Assembly: GCA_015061955.1 (NCBI GenBank)
Contig: SUVO01000013.1
Span: 1 to 64,000 of the forward strand
Direction of reading: 5' to 3'
Length of the DNA: 64,000 nucleotides
Origin: Verrucomicrobiaceae bacterium
GTDB taxonomy: Bacteria > Verrucomicrobiota > Verrucomicrobiia > Opitutales > Intestinicryptomonadaceae
In this document: positions 40,118-47,358 of the stretch, piece by piece
How positions within the stretch are numbered: position 1 is the stretch's first letter
Layout: each line of letters starts with the position of its first letter
The notes under the pieces: model-generated
The model's input: the letters and a program-made list of their open reading frames with translations, nothing else
Database searches by the model: none
What the model was told of the DNA's origin: nothing
Made by a program: the position numbers and the translations under genes

Positions 40118-41182
40118 ATGAAAAGAGTATATACAATAAAAGATATTGAACAACTCGCAGCAACAGGTGGTACACTTCCAGCTGATGCAATTCTTACGCC
40201 ACAGGCAAAAGAAGCTATGGCTTCTATGGGAATAGCAAAGGGTAGTGCAAGTGCGCCAAAAAATGTAGGCGTTGTTGGTGCAAAGGAATATAAAGTTCCA
40301 GAAAAAGAATATAAGTGGGTTTCGGGAAAAGATCCAAAAACTCCAGCAGAGATTGAAAAATTCTTTTTCTCGCCTGAAATTACAAGACTCAAGCATTTGA
40401 TAGTAGATTTGGGTCGCCGTTCGTACGGTAAAAATTATAACGATGGTAATGGTGGTAATTTCTCGGTGCGTGTTGGTGATAACATTGTTTTGTGTACTCC
40501 AACAATGATTTCAAAAGGGTCAATGAGTATCGATGATATGTGCTTTGTCGATATGGATGGCAATCAGCTTGCTGGTAATAGAAAGCGTACAAGCGAAGTT
40601 CTTGCACACTTGGCTATTATGAAGCGTCAGCCATTGGCTAAGGCTTGTTGCCATGCTCACCCACCACATGCAACAGCTTTTGCATTGGCAGGAAAAACAC
40701 CTCCACGTTGCGTAAATCCAGAAACAGAAATCTTTATTGGTCAGGTAGGTTTGGCTGATTATGGTACACCTGGAACACAACATATGGCTAACGCAGTTGG
40801 CGAATGTGGTGTAAAACACGACTGTGTGTTTATGGTAAATCATGGTGTTATGACATGGGCAAACGATATCGAAACAGCATTCTGGAAAATGGAAAATGTT
40901 GAAGCGCACTGCTATACATCAATGCTTGCATTCCAGATTGGTGGTCCACGCAAGTTCTCGGAAAAAGATGCTAAGGAATTGGTAAAAATCCGTAGCTCTA
41001 TGGGTATGGTTGACCAAACATCACTTCGCGAATGCAGTTTGTGCGATAGCAATGATGATTATCGTCCATCGTGTGTATGTAATGCACAGGCAAAGCCTCA
41101 GCAAGATGCAGGTTATAATTGCGACGCTGAAAAGGTTGTTGAAAAAGTAACACAGATGATCATCAACGAACTTAAAAAGTAG
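40118..41182 (+). CDS. Class II aldolase (L-fuculose/rhamnulose-1-phosphate aldolase type) with N-terminal extension
   Basis: 354 aa, longer than FucA (about 215). The class II aldolase/adducin domain lies at about 90-305: GNGGNFSVRVGDNIVLCTP, zinc ligands in CCHAHPPHATAFAL and VNHGVMTWAND. The first ~90 residues (IKDIEQLAATGGTLPADAIL) and the Cys-containing tail with a last helix (AEKVVEKVTQMIINELKK) are extra; either may target it to the shell. It would split fuculose- or rhamnulose-1-phosphate into DHAP and lactaldehyde, feeding the aldehyde dehydrogenase. Confidence 0.88.
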   Translation: MKRVYTIKDIEQLAATGGTLPADAILTPQAKEAMASMGIAKGSASAPKNVGVVGAKEYKVPEKEYKWVSGKDPKTPAEIEKFFFSPEITRLKHLIVDLGRRSYGKNYNDGNGGNFSVRVGDNIVLCTPTMISKGSMSIDDMCFVDMDGNQLAGNRKRTSEVLAHLAIMKRQPLAKACCHAHPPHATAFALAGKTPPRCVNPETEIFIGQVGLADYGTPGTQHMANAVGECGVKHDCVFMVNHGVMTWANDIETAFWKMENVEAHCYTSMLAFQIGGPRKFSEKDAKELVKIRSSMGMVDQTSLRECSLCDSNDDYRPSCVCNAQAKPQQDAGYNCDAEKVVEKVTQMIINELKK

Positions 41183-41202
41183 TTTTTGTAATCTGAATAA
41201 AA

Positions 41203-41230
41203 AAAGGCTTTCTGATAGAGAGCCTTTTTT
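41203..41230 (+). terminator. Intrinsic terminator of the microcompartment operon
   Basis: AAAGGCTTTCT-GAT-AGAGAGCCTTT then more T's, about 20 bp after the aldolase stop. Confidence 0.88.
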
Positions 41231-41280
41231 TTATTTTTTAATTGAATAAAACTCCTTATTTTTGCAACATAAATAAGATA

Positions 41281-42114
41281 ATGAAAAAAGAATGTACCAT
41301 AGCCCTTTGTTACGATTTTGATGGCACTTTGTCGCCAGCAAATATGCAAGAGTATTCTTTCATCCCACAACTCCAGAAAGAACCTAAAACTTTTTGGAAC
41401 GAAACTTGCAAAATTGCTCGCAAACAAGATGCCGATGAAATCTTGGCGTATATGTATTTGATGTGCGACCAAGCAAAGAAATTAGATATAAAAATACGAC
41501 GTGATGACTTTGTACGTTTTGGCAAAAGCGTGAAATTTTATAAAGGGTTGGTTTCTAAAAATGGCAACGATTGGTTTTCGCGTATAAATGCTTATGCTTC
41601 TGAACAAGGAGCTGTTGTAAAGCATTATATTATTTCTTCTGGCATAAAGGAAATGATTGAAGGCACTGCAATTGCTGGAAATTTTGATAAAATTTATGCA
41701 TCGAGCTTTATGTACGACCTCTATGGTGTTGCTATGTGGCCAGCTCAAGCTGTAAATTATACAACAAAAATGAATTTTTTGTTTCGTATAAATAAGGGTA
41801 TATTCGATGTTCAAAAGTCTATAAATAATTATATGCCTGAACATTTGCGACCAGTGCCATTTAAGCGTATGATTTATTTTGGCGACGGTTCAACAGATAT
41901 ACCTGCAATGAAACTTGTAAAAACTCAAGGTGGCTATTCTGTTGCAGTTCACGATGGAACTACTGAAAAACGTAAACAGTCTGAAAAGCTTTTGAATGAA
42001 AATCGTGTCGACTTTACTGCAACTGCAGATTATCGCAAAAATTCCGAGCTTACAGCTCAAGTATGCAGGGTGATTGATAAAATTGTTGCAGAATACAAAA
42101 TAGAACACGCATAA
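41281..42114 (+). CDS. HAD-superfamily hydrolase, phosphoserine-phosphatase-like
   Basis: 277 aa from the ATG at 41281; an upstream TTG adds 13 poorly conserved residues. HAD motif I YDFDGTLSP, motif II IISSG, motif III Lys region and motif IV FGDGSTDIPAMKL are all present. Large helical cap between I and II (~residues 20-110). Cytoplasmic phosphatase of a small metabolite; substrate not predictable. Separated from the microcompartment operon by a terminator, so not clearly part of it. Confidence 0.8.
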   Translation: MKKECTIALCYDFDGTLSPANMQEYSFIPQLQKEPKTFWNETCKIARKQDADEILAYMYLMCDQAKKLDIKIRRDDFVRFGKSVKFYKGLVSKNGNDWFSRINAYASEQGAVVKHYIISSGIKEMIEGTAIAGNFDKIYASSFMYDLYGVAMWPAQAVNYTTKMNFLFRINKGIFDVQKSINNYMPEHLRPVPFKRMIYFGDGSTDIPAMKLVKTQGGYSVAVHDGTTEKRKQSEKLLNENRVDFTATADYRKNSELTAQVCRVIDKIVAEYKIEHA

Positions 42115-42121
42115 TTTAACA

Positions 42122-42156
42122 AAAACGGGCGAGATGAAAATCTCGCCCTTGTTTGT
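42122..42156. terminator. Terminator between HAD gene and Gfo/Idh/MocA gene
   Basis: GGGCGAGAT-GAAA-ATCTCGCCC, a 9-bp GC-rich stem with A5 to the left and a T-rich right side. Can serve both convergent genes. Confidence 0.85.
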
Positions 42157-42168
42157 GTTTTAGGATAA

Positions 42169-43572
42169 TTATGAAATGAAGCCGTCTCTGTATTCGTAGA
42201 GCGATTTTACATAACGAGTTGCATCGGCATTGCCAAGGCACGACATTGTTGTTGGGTCGTACTTGATTTTCTTGCCGTTTTGTGTCATTGCAATCAAGCC
42301 AAGTAAACACATTTCTGTGAAAGGCGCAGCGTAATCGAAATTTCCATTAGGCATTTTACCTTCTTTAGCCATTTTTACGAATTCCAAATGAGCGTTTAAA
42401 GGCGATACGGAACGTTCAATTGTAGCTTCTGGGAATACATTTGCTTTCTTAAGTTCAACCATACGCTTGCGTGGATATACTGTCAAACGTGTGCCGTATT
42501 CGCTAACAGTGAGCGTTTCTTTTTCGCAAACAATTACAGTCATATCGCCATGTTTTTTGATGAAGTCTTCGTCAATTCTGCGAATGCTCTTAGGCTTGCG
42601 ATAACCATCGTACCAGTGATAGTAAATCTTGCCATTTTTACCACACGGATTGTCGAATTCAAATTCAATTGTTGAACCATATGGCCATGTGAAATCGTCT
42701 TGTGGATCGCACTGAGCAGAAACAGCAGTAGGGAAGCCCAAGTCGAATGCTGAGTATGGAACGTCCATAAAATGACAAGCCATATCGCCAATAGCACCAC
42801 AACCAAAATCTTTTACACCACGCCAATCGTGAGGAATGAAAACCGAGCTATATGGTTGGTCAGGAGCTACGCCAAGCCAGAGTTTATAGTCGAGCGTATC
42901 AGGAATTTTTTCTGCTTTCTTCGGACGTACCATTGTCCCAACACCTTGTTTCCAGAAGCGTGCAGGGCGTGATGTCCAAGTATAGATTTCTTCTACCTTG
43001 CCCAAAATACCAGCTTGGTACCATTCCTTGATTGTACGCCAACCATCTGATGTGTGACCTTGGTTGCCCATTTGGGTAAATACTCCATACTTGTTTGCCA
43101 AACGTCGCATTTCTTTACATTCCCAAATTGTGCGTGCAAGAGGCTTTTGGCAGAATACGTGTTTACCTCGAGCCATTGCAAAAGCCGAAATTGGATAGTG
43201 CATATGGTCGGCAGTGCTTACAATAACGCCATCAATATCTTTGCCCATTTTATCGAGCATTACACGATAATCTTTAAAACGTGCTACTCCACGATAATTT
43301 GGTGTTTCTGAAAGCATTTTATAGCGAGGTGCAGCGCGCAAATCGTCTACATCACAGCCAGCAATTATTTCAGAATCATTAGTCTTTGAAAGATTATTTA
43401 TGGCTTGTCCACCAATACCACCAACACCAACTAAAGCTACATTAAAACGTTCGTTTGCACCTTTAACTCGCTGAGTTGCACACGAAGGTAAAAACATTAT
43501 TCCCCCAAGAAGCGATGCACTTTTTATGAAATCGCGACGCGTAATGTTCTGTTTTGTATTTTTCTTTTTCAT
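42169..43572 (-). CDS. Tat-exported Gfo/Idh/MocA family oxidoreductase
   Basis: 467 aa from the ATG at 43572; a longer in-frame start adds 36 residues before the signal and is unlikely. Tat signal TRRDFIKSASLLGG followed by FLPSCA, a possible lipobox. NAD(P)-binding Rossmann motif VALVGVGGIGGQAINNL, EKP-like FCQKPLARTIWECKEMRR, substrate region GNQGHTSDGWRTIKEW. C-terminal beta-domain to the end. Exported members of this family are abundant in PVC bacteria and Bacteroidetes; they oxidise or use sugars with a tightly bound cofactor. Substrate not determined. Confidence 0.87.
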   Translation of the reverse strand: MKKKNTKQNITRRDFIKSASLLGGIMFLPSCATQRVKGANERFNVALVGVGGIGGQAINNLSKTNDSEIIAGCDVDDLRAAPRYKMLSETPNYRGVARFKDYRVMLDKMGKDIDGVIVSTADHMHYPISAFAMARGKHVFCQKPLARTIWECKEMRRLANKYGVFTQMGNQGHTSDGWRTIKEWYQAGILGKVEEIYTWTSRPARFWKQGVGTMVRPKKAEKIPDTLDYKLWLGVAPDQPYSSVFIPHDWRGVKDFGCGAIGDMACHFMDVPYSAFDLGFPTAVSAQCDPQDDFTWPYGSTIEFEFDNPCGKNGKIYYHWYDGYRKPKSIRRIDEDFIKKHGDMTVIVCEKETLTVSEYGTRLTVYPRKRMVELKKANVFPEATIERSVSPLNAHLEFVKMAKEGKMPNGNFDYAAPFTEMCLLGLIAMTQNGKKIKYDPTTMSCLGNADATRYVKSLYEYRDGFIS

Positions 43573-43741
43573 ATTAATAAGTATTAGTTTTTTTTTTATT
43601 TTATAAAATAACCTTAAGTAAATACTTGTCTCCTTAAGAAAACGTAGATTTATCCTATAAAAAATTTCAGAAATTGGCAATAGATATTTTGGATATGTTT
43701 TTTTATATAGATATGTTTTAGAAATGATAAAAAATGTGTTG

Positions 43742-44824
43742 TTATAAAATTAACATAGCATCGCCATACGAATAAAAATTGTATTTATGTTCTATTGCTT
43801 GGCGATAAATATCTTTAAGTAGCTCAATTCCATTTTCGCTTTCGGGGGTTAAAAATGTAGCAATTAAACACATCAAAGTTGAACGAGGTAAGTGGAAATT
43901 TGTTATCATTGCATCAGCTGAAATAACACGTTGTGGTGGATAAACAAACAACGATGCTGTATCGATAACAGGCTTTGAAGTGTCGATTTGTTTGCCGATA
44001 TTTTTTCGAGAAAAATCTTCAATAGCTCGCAACGATGTTGTACCAACAGCCAAGCGTGGAAGCAATTTGTTGTTGAGGGCTTCGAGTGTTGATGTTGGTA
44101 TTTCGTACAATTCTCCGTGCATTTTGTGGTCTTCAATAACATCGGTTTTTAGTGGCTGAAAAGTTCCAATACCAACATGCAAAGTTAAGTTATTGAAAAT
44201 ATGCCCTTGAGCTTTTAAGTTTGTTATAAGTTCATCGGTGAAGTGAAGTCCGGCAGTTGGTGCAGCGGCAGCTACACGTTTTTGCGAATTTGCATAAATG
44301 GTCTCGTAGCGAGTGTTGTCGAAAGTTCTGTCGTAGTCGGGCGAATTTTGGTTGCGTCGGATATATGGTGGTAAAGGCACTACACCAATTTCTTCTGCCA
44401 TTTCAACTGCATTGTTAAAGCGCGATGCTAATTTAAAATCAACAATGCAGTTTCCATTTTCAAGATGTTCTAAAACGGTTGCCGAAAACACATTTTCTAC
44501 TCCAAATACTGCTCCGTTTTTTAAGCGTTTAGCAGGGCGTAGCATACAGTTCCATTTATTGTCTTCAATGGGCGTAAGCAATAGGCATTCAACGTTTGCA
44601 CCAGTGTCTTTTTTTGCAAAAATTCTCGCCTTTAAAACAGACGCATCATTGCGAAAAAAATTGAATTTATGTGGTAAAAAAGTTGGTAATTCTTTGAAAA
44701 TAGAATGTGTTATTTTGTGTGTTTTTCTATCGAAAACTAATAATTTAGATTCGTCTCGTTTCTGAGCAGGAAATCGAGCTATGCGTTCTTCGGGAAGAAT
44801 GTAATCTAAAACAGAACAGTCCAT
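43742..44824 (-). CDS. queA: tRNA preQ1(34) S-adenosylmethionine ribosyltransferase-isomerase
   Basis: 360 aa. Makes epoxyqueuosine at the wobble base of tRNA. Signatures: DYILPEERIARFPAQKRDES, LRPAKRLKNGAVF, GVVPLPPYIRR, TAGLHFTDELI, HVGIGTFQPLKTDVIEDH, HMHGELYEI-type KMHGELYEI, NFHLPRSTLMCLIATF. Lies 3 bp after the PfkB kinase gene, forming a two-gene leftward unit. Confidence 0.95.
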   Translation of the reverse strand: MDCSVLDYILPEERIARFPAQKRDESKLLVFDRKTHKITHSIFKELPTFLPHKFNFFRNDASVLKARIFAKKDTGANVECLLLTPIEDNKWNCMLRPAKRLKNGAVFGVENVFSATVLEHLENGNCIVDFKLASRFNNAVEMAEEIGVVPLPPYIRRNQNSPDYDRTFDNTRYETIYANSQKRVAAAAPTAGLHFTDELITNLKAQGHIFNNLTLHVGIGTFQPLKTDVIEDHKMHGELYEIPTSTLEALNNKLLPRLAVGTTSLRAIEDFSRKNIGKQIDTSKPVIDTASLFVYPPQRVISADAMITNFHLPRSTLMCLIATFLTPESENGIELLKDIYRQAIEHKYNFYSYGDAMLIL

Positions 44825-44827
44825 AAT

Positions 44828-45751
44828 TTAAGAAATTTGTTTTAAAAGTTTTTTTGCACGCATTTCCGACCAATCGGAAGTTGCCGAAATTTCTGCACTG
44901 GCAGAGGCTCGGGCAATAGAAATTTTCAAAGCATTTTCGAGCGAAGATTTTTGAGTAATTTCGTATATAAGGCTTGCAAACATAGCATCGCCACAACCTG
45001 TTGCTGAAACTTCGCGTTCAATCTTTGGTGCGTTAACCGATACTATTTTGCCATTAAGCGATGCAAATATTTTCCCACTTGAATTGCTAACAATTATGTT
45101 TTTTACTTTAGATTTGTTAGCTACATTTGATAATGTTTTTTCGGTTAAAGCTTTTTGTGTAAAGGTAGTTAAAAATTCTTTTTTATTTATTTTTAGCAAA
45201 AATAAATCTTCTTGAGCAAAATCGAGTAATGGTTGTGCGTAGGTATCAACACACAATAACAAATCTTTTTGTTTTGCTAATTTTACAATCTTACTTGTAT
45301 TCGATTTTTTCCAGTTTGGAAAACTTCCACAGAAGGCAATTACATCGCCTTTTTTTGCGAGTTTTAAAATCTTGTTTATGGCTTGGTCGAAAGCGCTTGT
45401 TGGAACAGGAATATCTGATCCTAAAAATGTTGTTTGTTTTTTGCTTTTTTGATTTTCGCAGACTAAACCAATTCGAGTTTCGCCTTCTATCTGAACAGCA
45501 ATTGGGGTAGCGAATTTTTTTTCTTTCATCCAGTGTAAGCAACGCTCGCCAGTAAATCCGGCTGGAAATACTATGGCATAGGGCTTTTGTTTTGAAAGTT
45601 TGAAAAATGCCTTTGCTACATTTATACCTTTTCCACCTACCTGAAACAACTCTTTTCCCTTAGCTCGAACAGTTTGAGCTTCTTTAGGGAAATCGAATGT
45701 TGCAGTAGTTTCGGCAAGTAAATTACCTGTTATTGTAAAGATGTTTAGCAT
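44828..45751 (-). CDS. PfkB-family sugar kinase, 1-phosphofructokinase-like
   Basis: 307 aa. ATP-dependent sugar (phosphate) kinase. Substrate loop FQVGGKGINVAKAFFKL near residue 36 and ATP/anion-hole motif SATGCGDAMFASL near 256 with catalytic Asp. The N-terminal pattern resembles FruK/LacC more than ribokinase; an assignment to 1-phosphofructokinase or tagatose-6-phosphate kinase is possible. No PTS gene is near. Confidence 0.82.
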   Translation of the reverse strand: MLNIFTITGNLLAETTATFDFPKEAQTVRAKGKELFQVGGKGINVAKAFFKLSKQKPYAIVFPAGFTGERCLHWMKEKKFATPIAVQIEGETRIGLVCENQKSKKQTTFLGSDIPVPTSAFDQAINKILKLAKKGDVIAFCGSFPNWKKSNTSKIVKLAKQKDLLLCVDTYAQPLLDFAQEDLFLLKINKKEFLTTFTQKALTEKTLSNVANKSKVKNIIVSNSSGKIFASLNGKIVSVNAPKIEREVSATGCGDAMFASLIYEITQKSSLENALKISIARASASAEISATSDWSEMRAKKLLKQIS

Positions 45752-45808
45752 ATTTAAAATCGTGTCTTTTATGGTGTTGTTTTCAAGCTTAAAAATTGGC
45801 GATTTCTC

Positions 45809-45836
45809 TTGACTTGCAGTTTTATCAAGATAGCAT
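45809..45836 (+). promoter_or_regulatory. Candidate sigma-70 promoter of glgA
   Basis: TTGACT (45809-45814), 16-bp spacer, TAGCAT (45831-45836), leader of about 37 nt to the ATG at 45880. Same -10 hexamer as the candidate promoter of the symporter gene at 58080. Confidence 0.5.
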
Positions 45837-45879
45837 ATTGCTAAATTTATACACAGATATTACCCCTTTTATTAGATAT

Positions 45880-47349
45880 ATGAAAAAGAAAATATTGATG
45901 GTTTCGCCAGAGTGCGCACCTTTTTCTAAGGTAGGTGGACTGGCTGATATGGTTTCGTCGATTTCTAAGCAGTTTGCTGAAGATGGTTGCGAAGTTAAAA
46001 TTTTTACACCTCTGTATTCGTCGATAAAGCGTCCAGATAACATGACAAAATATATGGACAATTTGTCGGTGCATATGGGGTTAGGTATAGAAGAATTTGC
46101 AGCAGTTTGGAATGCTCCATTAGGCAAGGCTGAGGTTTATTTCTTAGAATTTAATCGCTATTACGATAGACCTGGAATTTATAATTTTAATTCTATTTCG
46201 TATGATGATAATGGTGGACGCTTTGCTTTTATGGCTCGTGCAGCGTTGGAATTTTGTTTGGCAACAGGTTGGTATCCAGATGTAATACATTGTCATGATT
46301 GGACAGCAGGTTTGATTCCAGTGTATCTGAATACTACATTGCGTCAGTCTCCATTAGGTAGAACAGCCACAGTGTTTACTATTCACAATTTGCAACATCA
46401 GGGCGTTTTCGATAGAGGCGTTTTAGAGTACGCAGGGCTACCTCAGAGCGAGTTCCGTAGCGATTCGTGTGAATCGTATGGAGCGTTAAATATGATGAAA
46501 GGTGGTTTGTATAATTGTACAAAGATTACAACTGTAAGCCCCACATACGCAAAAGAAATACAAACGCAAGAGTTCGGTTGTGGTCTTGATGGGTTGTTGC
46601 GTTTTAGAGCTGGTGATTTAATCGGTATTCTAAATGGCGTTGATACTCAAGAATGGAATCCAGCTACCGACAAACGCATTCCAGCAAATTATAGTGTCAA
46701 GAAAATGGCAGGTAAGGCCGAGTGTAAAAAAGCTCTGCAAGAAAAAGTAGGGTTAAATGTCGATGATAAAGTTCCATTGTTTGGTGTGGTTTCGCGCTTG
46801 TTCGACCAAAAAGGTCTTGATTTGCTTGCTCGTATTGTTCAGCCATTGGTTGATAATATGAATATTCAGTTGATGATTTTAGGCAATGGTGAAACTTGGC
46901 TTGAAGATTCTTTCAAAAATTTAACATCTGCAAATCCAGGCAAAGTGGCTTCGTTTATCGGCTTTAATGCTGATTTATCGCATTTGGTTGAAGCTGGTAG
47001 CGATTTCTTCTTGATGCCAAGTCGTTTTGAGCCTTGTGGTTTGAATCAGATGTATTCAATGATTTATGGTACTTTACCAATCGTTCGTAGAACAGGTGGG
47101 TTGTCGGATACTGTTGAACAATACGTTGAAGGTAAGGGCGTTGGTACTGGCTTTGTATTTGATAACGCTACAGCCGATGCTCTCTATAATACAATAGGTT
47201 GGGCATGCTCAACATGGTACGACAGACCTAACGATATCACAAAAATGCGTAAAAATGCAATGTCTGCCGACTTTACTTGGAGCAATTCGGCTTTGCAGTA
47301 CGATCAAGTTTACGATTGGGCAATAGCTTCGCGTTCACTCGGTATGTAG
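45880..47349 (+). CDS. glgA: Glycogen (starch) synthase, ADP-glucose type
   Basis: 489 aa from the ATG at 45880; an in-frame upstream start would lie over the promoter. Elongates alpha-1,4-glucan. GT5 signatures: SPECAPFSKVGGLADMVSS (ADP-glucose loop, KVGGL), VIHCHDWTAGLIPVYL, TVFTIHNLQHQG, GILNGVDTQEWNPATD, GVVSRLFDQKGLDLLA, LMPSRFEPCGLNQMYSM. Points to glycogen storage. Followed after 9 bp by the SNF2 helicase gene. Confidence 0.95.
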   Translation: MKKKILMVSPECAPFSKVGGLADMVSSISKQFAEDGCEVKIFTPLYSSIKRPDNMTKYMDNLSVHMGLGIEEFAAVWNAPLGKAEVYFLEFNRYYDRPGIYNFNSISYDDNGGRFAFMARAALEFCLATGWYPDVIHCHDWTAGLIPVYLNTTLRQSPLGRTATVFTIHNLQHQGVFDRGVLEYAGLPQSEFRSDSCESYGALNMMKGGLYNCTKITTVSPTYAKEIQTQEFGCGLDGLLRFRAGDLIGILNGVDTQEWNPATDKRIPANYSVKKMAGKAECKKALQEKVGLNVDDKVPLFGVVSRLFDQKGLDLLARIVQPLVDNMNIQLMILGNGETWLEDSFKNLTSANPGKVASFIGFNADLSHLVEAGSDFFLMPSRFEPCGLNQMYSMIYGTLPIVRRTGGLSDTVEQYVEGKGVGTGFVFDNATADALYNTIGWACSTWYDRPNDITKMRKNAMSADFTWSNSALQYDQVYDWAIASRSLGM

Positions 47350-47358
47350 TAATCCCTT

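Noticed and set aside
41257-41264. Bacteroidetes-type -7 box (TAnnTTTG) before the HAD gene
   Set aside because: TATTTTTG fits the box but no TTG lies at the required spacing; likely chance in AT-rich DNA.
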